A stretch of 16,449 nt of DNA from assembly GCA_964609375.1 (NCBI GenBank), contig CAZSSA010000054.1, forward strand, positions 1 through 16,449, in the 5' to 3' direction. The position numbers and the translations under genes are program-made. The stretch is from CAZDUS01 sp964609375. Lineage in GTDB: Bacteria > Verrucomicrobiota > Kiritimatiellia > CAIKKV01 > CAITUY01. Shown here piece by piece: positions 7,499 to 14,446 of the stretch. The stretch's first letter is position 1. The number at the start of each line of letters is the position of its first letter. Under the pieces are notes generated by a model. It did no database searches and was not told the DNA's origin. It worked only from the letters and a program-made list of their open reading frames with translations.

Positions 7499-8518
7499 TT
7501 ACAACCGGACGGTTAACCGGTTGCGGACTTCATGGAAGGGCTCAAACCGGCTACTGTCGATGACGCCGGAATACGGTTCAAACCGGCTGATCACCCCCGC
7601 TTCATAGAGGGCCGCCAATGGATTAGCCCCCGAGAGCACCGCCAGTCCTCCCCGGTTCGCCGGGACGGGTATCCCCAGGAATGCCTGCCCCGGTAACCCA
7701 AACCCCAGCGGAACCCCCAGGCCGGCCGCCCCCGCCACACGGCAAAGCTGTTGAGCCGCTGGTAACGCCACGGAAGGAATTTCAAGAAAACCCGCCCCAA
7801 CAAGACCAGATCCAGTCCGGGCACAGTCCCGGATTCGGGTCATTTTGGCGCGTACAAAAAGTTCGACAGGATCAATCGTCGAACCGCGGTAATCAATCAG
7901 TTCAACAAAGCGCAGCGCACGCCCCTCGTGAATCTCCAACAAGCCACCAAACCGGGGCACCACGGGAATACCTCCCGTCACTAATACAGAGGTCAGGCTG
8001 ACACTGCTTAACGTTGCCACTTCGATCAGTCCGGAAATAGCCACCGGCCCAGCCAACCGCTCAGCCTCCTTCGCCACTACCACATTACTTCCCGCTCCCA
8101 GTCGGCGCGAAAAAACGTATTTCATTTCCTCCATGGCGCGCAGCAGGGACGCCTTCGGTACCCGAACGCTAAGGGAGGCCAGCATCCCTTTTCGCGTCTT
8201 CAAATCAAACGAAGTCCGATATGCCTGCGCATCCAGGTGCGATGCCGTAAATCCAACTTTTTCAATGACCTTGTCCCGGGCCAACTCCTCGCGACCACGC
8301 TCCGTGATAAGACGCCCCGCCCGCCGACTGACCAGCCGTGTCAATCCCTCCTGATCCATCCGTAGAAAATAGAGGCGTATCGTCCGCTCCTGAAGCGTCA
8401 CCCCCTCCGCCTGCAAATACGACCGAACCACACTGGCCCCGGCAGAATCGCCAACCGCCACCAACGCCCTTAATATCGCTCCGCGCACCCGTTCATTTAT
8501 CTTCATATTGATTGCCAT
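7499..8518 (-). CDS. nrpR: NrpR-family nitrogen repressor (winged helix plus one NrpR regulatory domain)
   Basis: 339 residues. Residues about 5-80 form a winged helix (ILRALVAVGDSAGASVVRSYL, then ERTIRLYFLRMDQEGLTRLV and TERGREEL). Residues about 88-335 match the NrpR regulatory domain (DUF128, COG1693): KVGFTASHLDAQAYRTSFDLKTRKG, GGIPVVPRFGGLLEIHEGRALRFVELIDYRGSTIDPVELF, and GLAVLSGANPLAALYEAGV. In methanogens NrpR represses nif, glnA and glnK-amt operons by binding dyad operators and is released by 2-oxoglutarate. Here there is a single regulatory domain, as in some archaeal NrpRs. It is divergent from gdhA and close to amtB-glnK, which fits a nitrogen role. The ATG at 8518 or that at 8506 (MKINERV) could start it; neither has a good ribosome binding site. 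Target genes are inferred. Confidence 0.88.
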   Translation of the reverse strand: MAINMKINERVRGAILRALVAVGDSAGASVVRSYLQAEGVTLQERTIRLYFLRMDQEGLTRLVSRRAGRLITERGREELARDKVIEKVGFTASHLDAQAYRTSFDLKTRKGMLASLSVRVPKASLLRAMEEMKYVFSRRLGAGSNVVVAKEAERLAGPVAISGLIEVATLSSVSLTSVLVTGGIPVVPRFGGLLEIHEGRALRFVELIDYRGSTIDPVELFVRAKMTRIRDCARTGSGLVGAGFLEIPSVALPAAQQLCRVAGAAGLGVPLGFGLPGQAFLGIPVPANRGGLAVLSGANPLAALYEAGVISRFEPYSGVIDSSRFEPFHEVRNRLTVRL

Positions 8519-8520
8519 AT

Positions 8521-8533
8521 ATCATGCCGTAAT
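8521..8533. promoter_or_regulatory. Second copy of the candidate NrpR half-site over the nrpR start region
   Basis: ATCATGCCGTAAT here is identical over 13 bases to 8583-8595, which is half of the full palindrome. It lies 3-15 bases before the nrpR start codon, where a ribosome binding site would be, and 62 bp (near six helical turns) from the first copy. The other arm of a palindrome is not visible here. Confidence 0.5.
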
Positions 8534-8571
8534 ATTTCAGACAAATAGCCACTCCTCTGCTTCTTTTCGAA

Positions 8572-8600
8572 ATAATACGGCAATCATGCCGTAATTTCAA
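8572..8600 (-). promoter_or_regulatory. Sigma-70-type promoter of nrpR
   Basis: On the minus strand TTGAAA (8600-8595) and TATTAT (8577-8572) are separated by exactly 17 bases. Each box has one mismatch to consensus. Transcription would start near 8565, leaving an untranslated leader of about 45 bases. The 17-base spacer almost coincides with the palindrome at 8576-8593. Confidence 0.7.
8576..8593. promoter_or_regulatory. Candidate NrpR operator, perfect inverted repeat
   Basis: TACGGCA (8576-8582), spacer ATCA, TGCCGTA (8587-8593): both 7-base arms match perfectly. It sits in the spacer of the nrpR promoter and in the shared control region with gdhA. Known archaeal NrpR sites are dyads of similar scale (GGAA-N6-TTCC, GGTA-N6-TACC), but the sequence here differs, so assignment to NrpR rests on position. 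Confidence 0.6.
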
Positions 8601-8613
8601 TAAACACATCGCT

Positions 8614-8657
8614 CTTTTATTATTATTCTTATTATTTTTACGGTATTCTATGCCCGC
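8614..8657 (+). promoter_or_regulatory. Possible gdhA promoter with a degenerate operator copy
   Basis: A T-rich, purine-poor tract (8614-8639) leads into TATTCT (8644-8649), a fair -10 match 51 bases before the gdhA start; the -35 region (TATTAT at 17 bases) is poor. TACGGTA (8639-8645) overlaps this -10 and is followed by TGCCCGC (8651-8657), a diverged version of the palindrome with a 5-base spacer. Both readings are weak. Confidence 0.3.
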
Positions 8658-8687
8658 ATCAAGGGTAGGAGATTCTGTAACTGTTAT

Positions 8688-8693
8688 AAGGAG
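8688..8693 (+). promoter_or_regulatory. Ribosome binding site that fixes the gdhA start
   Basis: AAGGAG seven bases before the ATG at 8701. It decides against the longer frame beginning at the upstream ATG at 8650, which would add 17 residues absent from GdhA. Confidence 0.85.
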
Positions 8694-8700
8694 TACTCAA

Positions 8701-10038
8701 ATGTCACATATTCAGGATGTATTGGATCTGGTTGAACGACGGAATGGCGGGGAGGCGGAATTCCTCCAGGCCGTCAAGGAGGTGTTGGGATCCCTGACGC
8801 CGGTTATTGATCGGCACGCAAAGTATCGCAACTCCAAGATTCTTGAGAGGATTGTCGAGCCAGAGCGCCAGATTATCTTTCGAATCCCCTGGCAGGATGA
8901 TCGCGGCGAAATTCAGGTCAACCGCGGCTATCGCGTGGAGTTCAATAGCGCCATTGGCCCCTATAAGGGCGGACTCCGATTTCATCCGAGCGTGACGTTG
9001 AGCATCCTGAAATTCCTGGGCTTTGAACAGATTTTTAAGAATTCGCTGACCACACTGCCGATGGGCGGCGGCAAGGGCGGTTCGGATTTCGACCCCAAGG
9101 GCAAATCAGACGCGGAAGTGATGCGGTTTTGCCAGAGTTTAATGACCGAACTTTCCCGCCATATCGGACCAGACACCGATGTGCCCGCTGGCGACATCGG
9201 CGTGGGAGGACGCGAGATCGGCTTTATGTTCGGCCAGTATAAGCGTCTACGCAACGAGTTCACCGGTGTCTTGACAGGAAAAGGGCTAAAGTGGGGCGGC
9301 TCACTGATCCGCCCGGAAGCAACCGGATACGGCGCCGTCTATTTTGCCGAGGAAATGCTGAAGACACGGGGAGAGAGCTTCGCCGGCAAGGTTTGCGTTG
9401 TCTCAGGCTCCGGCAACGTCGCCCAATATACGGTCGAAAAGCTGCTGCAGTTGGGCGCCAAGCCGGTTTCACTCTCCGACTCGAACGGTTCGATCTACGA
9501 CAAGAACGGTATTACCGCCGAAAAACTGGCCTGGGTCATGGAACAGAAAAACGTAAAGCGCGGTCGCATTCGTGACTACGTGGCAAAGTTCGGCGGCGAG
9601 TACCTCGACAATCGAACCCCCTGGGCCATCCCCTGCCAATGCGCATTCCCATCGGCTACCCAGAACGAACTCAATGGTGACGACGCCAGGACGCTCATCA
9701 AAAACGGCTGCTACGTGATCAGCGAAGGCGCCAATATGCCCAGCACACCTGCCGCCGTGGATGCATTCATCGAGGCAAAAATCCTCTACGGGCCGGGCAA
9801 AGCCGCCAACGCCGGCGGCGTAGCCACATCAGGCCTGGAAATGAGCCAGAATTCCATGCGGCTTTCGTGGACCCGTGAGGAGGTCGACGGCCGACTGAAC
9901 GGAATCATGAAGTCCATTCACAAGGCCTGCTATGAAACAGCCGCGGAATATGGACAGCCTGGAAATTATGTGACCGGCGCCAACATTGCCGGCTTTGTAA
10001 AGGTTGCCGACGCCATGCTCGATCAGGGCCTGGTCTGA
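8701..10038 (+). CDS. gdhA: Glutamate dehydrogenase, NADP-type (GdhA)
   Basis: 445 residues, the length of the hexameric E. coli-type enzyme, and closely similar to it along its whole length. It makes glutamate from 2-oxoglutarate, ammonium and NADPH in the cytosol. The substrate-binding segment GPYKGGLRFHPSV (Lys89) and the catalytic segment LPMGGGKGGSDFDPKGKS (Lys125) are intact, followed by DVPAGDIGVGGREIG and the Rossmann glycine motif VSGSGNVAQY. The ending GANIAGFVKVADAMLDQG is typical. NADPH preference is inferred from the similarity to GdhA. The gene is divergent from nrpR, with the candidate operator in the shared region, and is followed by a strong hairpin, so it is probably a single-gene transcript controlled by nitrogen status. 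Confidence 0.97.
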   Translation: MSHIQDVLDLVERRNGGEAEFLQAVKEVLGSLTPVIDRHAKYRNSKILERIVEPERQIIFRIPWQDDRGEIQVNRGYRVEFNSAIGPYKGGLRFHPSVTLSILKFLGFEQIFKNSLTTLPMGGGKGGSDFDPKGKSDAEVMRFCQSLMTELSRHIGPDTDVPAGDIGVGGREIGFMFGQYKRLRNEFTGVLTGKGLKWGGSLIRPEATGYGAVYFAEEMLKTRGESFAGKVCVVSGSGNVAQYTVEKLLQLGAKPVSLSDSNGSIYDKNGITAEKLAWVMEQKNVKRGRIRDYVAKFGGEYLDNRTPWAIPCQCAFPSATQNELNGDDARTLIKNGCYVISEGANMPSTPAAVDAFIEAKILYGPGKAANAGGVATSGLEMSQNSMRLSWTREEVDGRLNGIMKSIHKACYETAAEYGQPGNYVTGANIAGFVKVADAMLDQGLV

Positions 10039-10058
10039 CAACCCCGTAACCAGACGGT

Positions 10059-10093
10059 GCCGTGGGCGGAAGGATGACATCGCCGCCCACGGC
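10059..10093 (+). terminator. Rho-independent terminator of gdhA
   Basis: A perfect 11-bp stem, GCCGTGGGCGG (10059-10069) with CCGCCCACGGC (10083-10093), 13-base loop, 20 bases after the gdhA stop, followed by TCTTTCC. The stem is very strong; the U-tract is short. Confidence 0.8.
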
Positions 10094-10124
10094 TCTTTCC
10101 CGCCCGCCGTTCCCCCGCCACCAC

Positions 10125-10131
10125 TGCCGTA
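10125..10131. promoter_or_regulatory. Half-site matching the nrpR-gdhA palindrome
   Basis: TGCCGTA occurs 58 bases before the start of the PEP-synthase-like gene. The opposing arm position (CCCGCCA, 10114-10120) agrees with TACGGCA at only 4 of 7 bases. A single 7-mer is expected about twice by chance in this window, so this is only suggestive. Confidence 0.25.
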
Positions 10132-10188
10132 GAGTTGCGGCTTTCCTTTATTGCACCCAAACAGTACAGTCAGGCTTCTGGGAGTCAA

Positions 10189-12819
10189 ATGTTCATGCCC
10201 ACAGCGCTGACAACAGGGTTACCGGGATTGGACTACGTCCTCAAGGGAGTAATGCCCGGGGACAACATTGTCTGGAAAGTTGAATCCATTGCCGACTACA
10301 AGGCACTGGTGGAGCCCTATGTGGAGGCGGCCCGCCGGGCCAATCGCCGCCTCATCTATTTCCGCTTCGCTTCCCACGAACAACTTATTCCGGACCATGG
10401 CGGCGCCGAAATTTACCGCCTCGAACCCGCCGGCGGCTTCGAGCAATTCGTCACCCGCGTCCACGAGGTCATCAATGCCGCCGGCCGTGGCACCATCTAT
10501 GTGTTCGACTGCATCTCCGACCTGGCTTCCCAATGGCAGGCCGACCAGATGCTGGGCAACTTCTTCGTGCTTACCTGCCCCCGCCTGTTTGATCTGGATA
10601 CCGTCACCTATTTTGCCCTCTACCGGAACTACCATGCCTGCTACGCATTGAACCCCATCACCGAAACCACTCAGTTCCTGCTCGATGTGTTTCGCCACAA
10701 GAATAGTTTGTATATCCGCCCCATCAAGGTTCAGCACCGCTCCTCTTCATCCATGAATACGATTCATCGATGGGGGGCAGGCAACGAGTTCATCCCCATC
10801 ACCAGCAGCGCCATCATCGCCGATATTCTTACCTCGGCCCGCTGGCCGGGATTAATGAAGGACAGCCGCCGCGGTTTCTGGCGCCGCCTGTTCGAAGAAG
10901 CGGAAACCGCCGTGGCAGAGGCCCAGGCTGGACGGGATTCCCCGGGGCACATTCAAGATCTGTTCAACCGTCTGGTCCGCATGGTGCTATCCAAGGATGA
11001 AGCCATCATCGCACTGATCACCCAATACATGACCATCACGGATGTCCTCAGCGTCCGCGACCGCATGATCGGCATCGGACAGATCGGCGGCAAAGCCATC
11101 GGCATGTTGCTGGCCCGGGCCATCCTGCGCAAGTCGAATCCGGACCTGAACAACCTGCTCGAAACTCACGACTCGTTCTTCGTCGGTTCGGATGTTTTCT
11201 ATACGCTTCTCGTCCGGAACGGCATCTGGGGAATCCGGCAGAAACAGAGACATCCGGATACCTTTCTCGAAGGCATCGAAGAGGCTCGTGCACGCATCCT
11301 TAAGGGCGAGTTCCCCGATTATACGATGCAGCAGTTCATCGAGATCATCGACTATTTCGGAGAATCACCCTACATCGTTCGTTCCAGCTCCCTCCTGGAA
11401 GATAATTATGGAAATGCCTTCGCCGGAAAATACGAGAGCGTTTTCTGCGTCAACCAGGGAACCCGGGAACAACGGCTTCACGCCCTGCTGGACGCCATCC
11501 GGCATATCTACGCCAGCGCCATGAGCGAAACGGCATTGAATTACCGCCTCCGGCGCGGTGTGCTCGATCACGACGAGCAGATGGCTCTCCTGATCATGCG
11601 CGTCTCAGGCGAGTCATACGGATCCGTTTTCCTTCCCCATATGGCCGGCGTCGGATTCTCCTACAACCCTTACGTTTGGCATAAACGCATTGACCCGAAG
11701 GCCGGCGTCCTTCGTCTCGTGTTCGGCCTGGGCACCCGTGCCGTCGACCGCTCGGATGATGACTACACTCGCGTGGTCTCCCTGAGCGCCCCGGAAGTAC
11801 GGCCGGAAGCCAACTTCGACGAGGTTTGCGAATACTCCCAGAAACGCGTTGACTACCTCGACCTGCCCGCCAACCGCCAGGTCTCCGGATCTTTCCAGGA
11901 ACTACTCAGCGAACTCAAGGGGCTTCCCGTCGAAATGTTTGCTTCCCCGGACCTTGGCACAGAGTCCTCGGCCCATACCCAGTGGATTCTGACGTTTGAT
12001 CGGTTGCTCACCCGCACCACCTTCGTTCAGGTCTTGCGATCCATGCTGCAAACACTGGAACAGGCATACAACCATCCCGTCGATATCGAATTCACCGCTA
12101 ACTTCATCGACCGGGACAATTACCGGATCAACCTGCTGCAATGTCGTCCCTTGCATGTCCAAGGGGTTGAGCGGGCGGAAATGCCGGAAATCAATGTCCC
12201 TCCCGAGGCGCGTCTTTTGGAAGCACATGGCGCTGTCATCGGGCACAGCCGGATTCAACAAATTGACCGCCTCATCTACATCGTGCCCTCCGCATACGCC
12301 AACCTCACGCTGTCCCGCCGCCACGAACTGGCCAGGATCATCGGGCACATCAACGCCCGCCAAAATCCGCGGCACAGCCTGATGCTCCTCGGACCCGGCC
12401 GATGGGGAACCAGTTCGCCGGAACTTGGCATCCCCGTCACCTACGCCGAAGTCAACAGGGTTTCCGTCCTCTGCGAAATTGTCACCATGCGCGAAAACTT
12501 GATCCCCGACGTTTCTCTCGGCACCCATTTTCTTAACGAGATCGTGGAGCAAAACATTCTTTACCTCGCCCTGTTCCCAAAACAAACGGGGAGTTTTCTG
12601 AATGAAGCCGCCTTCCTGGAGGCACCCAATCTGTTGCTCGAAATCATGCCGCATGCCGCCGAATGGGCGCATGTCGTTCGAATCATCGATCCCGCTCGCT
12701 CCACTCCTGACCGGGGCCCTCTACTTCTGGCCGCCAATGCGATCGAGCAAAGCGTACTCGTGTTCCGAAGTGCTACCGCCTTCAACACGCCCCTTATCGA
12801 TCATAATACCCAGTCCTGA
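10189..12819 (+). CDS. PEP/pyruvate-binding (PPDK_N) ATP-grasp protein with degenerate KaiC-like N-terminus
   Basis: 876 residues from the ATG at 10189 (GGGAG four bases upstream; the ATG at 10195 is equally possible; a TTG start at 10135 looks less likely). Residues 6-180 resemble a KaiC/RecA-like ATPase: TTGLPGLDYVLKG as in KaiC, and a Walker-B-like IYVFDCISDL, but the P-loop position reads KVESIADYKAL without the glycines. Residues about 290-655 match the ATP-grasp domain of PEP synthase and pyruvate phosphate dikinase (IGQIGGKAIG, YIVRSSSLLEDNYGNAFAGKYES, VDIEF...LLQCRPL). No TSHAA-type phosphohistidine motif and no PEP/pyruvate barrel follow; residues 656-876 are a different module with GPGRWG and SLGTHFLNEIVEQNILYLALFP. 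It therefore cannot do the full PEP synthase cycle alone. Function unknown; lies between gdhA and amtB. Confidence 0.82.
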   Translation: MFMPTALTTGLPGLDYVLKGVMPGDNIVWKVESIADYKALVEPYVEAARRANRRLIYFRFASHEQLIPDHGGAEIYRLEPAGGFEQFVTRVHEVINAAGRGTIYVFDCISDLASQWQADQMLGNFFVLTCPRLFDLDTVTYFALYRNYHACYALNPITETTQFLLDVFRHKNSLYIRPIKVQHRSSSSMNTIHRWGAGNEFIPITSSAIIADILTSARWPGLMKDSRRGFWRRLFEEAETAVAEAQAGRDSPGHIQDLFNRLVRMVLSKDEAIIALITQYMTITDVLSVRDRMIGIGQIGGKAIGMLLARAILRKSNPDLNNLLETHDSFFVGSDVFYTLLVRNGIWGIRQKQRHPDTFLEGIEEARARILKGEFPDYTMQQFIEIIDYFGESPYIVRSSSLLEDNYGNAFAGKYESVFCVNQGTREQRLHALLDAIRHIYASAMSETALNYRLRRGVLDHDEQMALLIMRVSGESYGSVFLPHMAGVGFSYNPYVWHKRIDPKAGVLRLVFGLGTRAVDRSDDDYTRVVSLSAPEVRPEANFDEVCEYSQKRVDYLDLPANRQVSGSFQELLSELKGLPVEMFASPDLGTESSAHTQWILTFDRLLTRTTFVQVLRSMLQTLEQAYNHPVDIEFTANFIDRDNYRINLLQCRPLHVQGVERAEMPEINVPPEARLLEAHGAVIGHSRIQQIDRLIYIVPSAYANLTLSRRHELARIIGHINARQNPRHSLMLLGPGRWGTSSPELGIPVTYAEVNRVSVLCEIVTMRENLIPDVSLGTHFLNEIVEQNILYLALFPKQTGSFLNEAAFLEAPNLLLEIMPHAAEWAHVVRIIDPARSTPDRGPLLLAANAIEQSVLVFRSATAFNTPLIDHNTQS

Positions 12820-12920
12820 CCCGCCTCACCCCGGCGCCCATCGCCACCTGCTATACGTTTCTGTCATTTCCCTGCCATATGATACATAATTGTATTGGTT
12901 CAGCGCCCGTCATTCGCAGG

Positions 12921-12994
12921 ATTCATGCGGCCATCGAACTCACAACCCCATCATATACAATGCGTTATGCACCTCTATTCATGCGCCACTCGAA
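12921..12994 (+). repeat. Pair of direct repeats upstream of amtB
   Basis: Positions 12921-12938 and 12977-12994 agree at 15 of 18 bases: ATTCATGCG, then a variable stretch, then TCGAA. The copies are 56 bp apart. They could be activator or repressor sites for the amtB-glnK operon; nothing identifies the protein. Confidence 0.45.
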
Positions 12995-13023
12995 GTTGGC
13001 ACACATAATGTTACTGGGGAATG

Positions 13024-13044
13024 GTGTCAGAAATTGTAGGACAC
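13024..13044. repeat. Inverted repeat in the amtB leader
   Basis: GTGTC (13024-13028) and GACAC (13040-13044), perfect 5-base arms with an 11-base spacer, 30 bases before the start codon. This may be an operator or a small leader hairpin. Confidence 0.35.
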
Positions 13045-13073
13045 AACAACTGTAAACAAGAAGTGGAGGATAG

Positions 13074-14420
13074 ATGAAAACGCGAGGTCTATTAGGATTG
13101 CTGGCAATGGGATCGGTCATGACTCTGGCAGGAACCCTGCCCGCTCTGGCACAGGATCCCGCGGCAACAACACCCATCACCCCGGTGGTGAATTCCGGCG
13201 ATACAGCATGGGTACTGATCAGCACGGCATTGGTGATGTTAATGACCATACCGGGGCTCGCCTTCTTCTATGGAGGTCTGGTCCGTCGAAAAAACGTGCT
13301 CTCCGTCTTGATGCAATGCTTCTTCTTAATGTGCGCCATCAGTCTGCAATGGGTGTTGCTCGGGTACAGTCTGTCGTTCGGCCCTGATATCAAGGGACTC
13401 GTCGGCAATTTGGACTGGGCATTGCTGAAGACCGTGGGGCTGGACCCCAATCCCGATTATGCCGGGACCATCCCCCATCAGGCCTTCATGATCTTCCAGA
13501 TGATGTTTGCCGTGATTACCCCCGGGCTGATCATCGGTGCCTTTGCCGAGAGGATGAAATTCTCAGCGTTCGTGGCCTTCATGCTGCTCTGGACCACCAT
13601 CGTGTACGATCCCGTGGCCCACTGGGTCTGGGGTAACGGCGGTTTCCTCCGTAAAATGGGTGCCCTTGATTTCGCAGGCGGAACTGTTGTTCACATCAAC
13701 GCGGGTATCGCCGCCATCGTGGCAGCCTTGGTCCTTGGCCGACGGCTGGGATATCCCCACAAACTCTCTCCCCCGCATAACCTTCCGTTCGCCGTCATGG
13801 GCGCCGCCCTGTTGTGGTTCGGCTGGTACGGTTTCAATGCGGGAAGCGCCCTTGGCGCCAATGGCCTGGCGGCCAATGCCTTTGTGGTAACCCATGTGGC
13901 CTCCGCCGTCGCCGGCCTGGCGTGGGCAGTCATGGATGTGGCGTTTAATCGACGGATGACAGTGCTCGGATTGATCTCCGGGGCAGTGGCCGGCTTGGTG
14001 GCCATCACGCCCGCGGCTGGGTTCGTCAATGTCGGCGGAGCCATCGGTATCGGCATGGGAGCCGGGGTCGTCTGCTACCTGTTCGTCAGCTTCGTGAAGG
14101 AAAAACTCGGATATGACGACGCCCTGGATGCCTTCGGTGTGCACTGCGTGGGCGGAATATGGGGAGCATTGGCCACAGGCTTGTGGGCCACCACCTCCGT
14201 CAACAGTGCCGGCGCCAACGGCCTGTTCTACGGAAACCCCGCTTTATTCTTAACTCAGTGTAAAGCCGTGGCCATCACCGTGGCCTACTCCGGGGTTGCC
14301 AGTTTCTTGCTCCTGAAACTCGTGGATAAAATAATCGGCCTGCGGGCCAAGGAGCAATCTGAGCGGATCGGTCTTGACCTGACCGATCATCGCGAAACCG
14401 GATACACCATGCTCGACTAA
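13074..14420 (+). CDS. amtB: Ammonium transporter AmtB
   Basis: 448 residues with the 11 membrane helices of the Amt/Rh family. It carries ammonium/ammonia across the inner membrane when ammonium is scarce. A cleavable signal peptide (residues 1-26, ending PALA) precedes the core, as in E. coli AmtB. The pore histidine pair is seen as His207 in DFAGGTVVHINAG and His357 in DAFGVHCVGG; Asp199 matches E. coli Asp160, and a Phe of the external gate lies in MMFAVITPG. The cytoplasmic tail (LRAKEQSERIGLDLTDHRETGY) resembles the usual AmtB C-terminus that takes part in GlnK binding. glnK follows by 26 bases, so the two are one operon. Regulation probably follows nitrogen status through the 254-base upstream region. 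Confidence 0.97.
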   Translation: MKTRGLLGLLAMGSVMTLAGTLPALAQDPAATTPITPVVNSGDTAWVLISTALVMLMTIPGLAFFYGGLVRRKNVLSVLMQCFFLMCAISLQWVLLGYSLSFGPDIKGLVGNLDWALLKTVGLDPNPDYAGTIPHQAFMIFQMMFAVITPGLIIGAFAERMKFSAFVAFMLLWTTIVYDPVAHWVWGNGGFLRKMGALDFAGGTVVHINAGIAAIVAALVLGRRLGYPHKLSPPHNLPFAVMGAALLWFGWYGFNAGSALGANGLAANAFVVTHVASAVAGLAWAVMDVAFNRRMTVLGLISGAVAGLVAITPAAGFVNVGGAIGIGMGAGVVCYLFVSFVKEKLGYDDALDAFGVHCVGGIWGALATGLWATTSVNSAGANGLFYGNPALFLTQCKAVAITVAYSGVASFLLLKLVDKIIGLRAKEQSERIGLDLTDHRETGYTMLD

Positions 14421-14446
14421 TCAATCACATCAGGAAGGATATAATC

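Larger units (their letters stand above)
12820..13073 (+). promoter_or_regulatory. Control region upstream of amtB
   Basis: 254 bases, AT-richer than the genes, with no ORF of interest. It contains a near-repeat (ATTCATGCG at 12921 and 12977), ATACA-N4-TGTAT (12882-12895), and GTGTC-N11-GACAC (13024-13044) close to the start. CATAAT (13004-13009) is a good -10 but lacks a -35. TGGCAC (12997-13002) fits a sigma-54 -24 box, but the -12 reads ATGT, not TTGC. GGAGG (13065-13069) four bases before the ATG is the ribosome binding site. Confidence 0.5.

Noticed and set aside
7325..7516. Open frame running through the N gap
   Set aside because: It exists only because unknown bases cannot show stop codons.
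11902..12672. 256-residue open frame on the minus strand
   Set aside because: Antisense to the PEP-synthase-like gene, which has clear family motifs through this part; no family features of its own.
12997..13011. Sigma-54 promoter before amtB
   Set aside because: TGGCAC is a good -24 box, but the -12 position reads ATGT and lacks the nearly invariant GC, so it is mentioned only as a possibility.
13563..14144. 193-residue open frame on the minus strand
   Set aside because: Antisense to amtB across its conserved pore helices; hydrophilic shadow protein with no motif.
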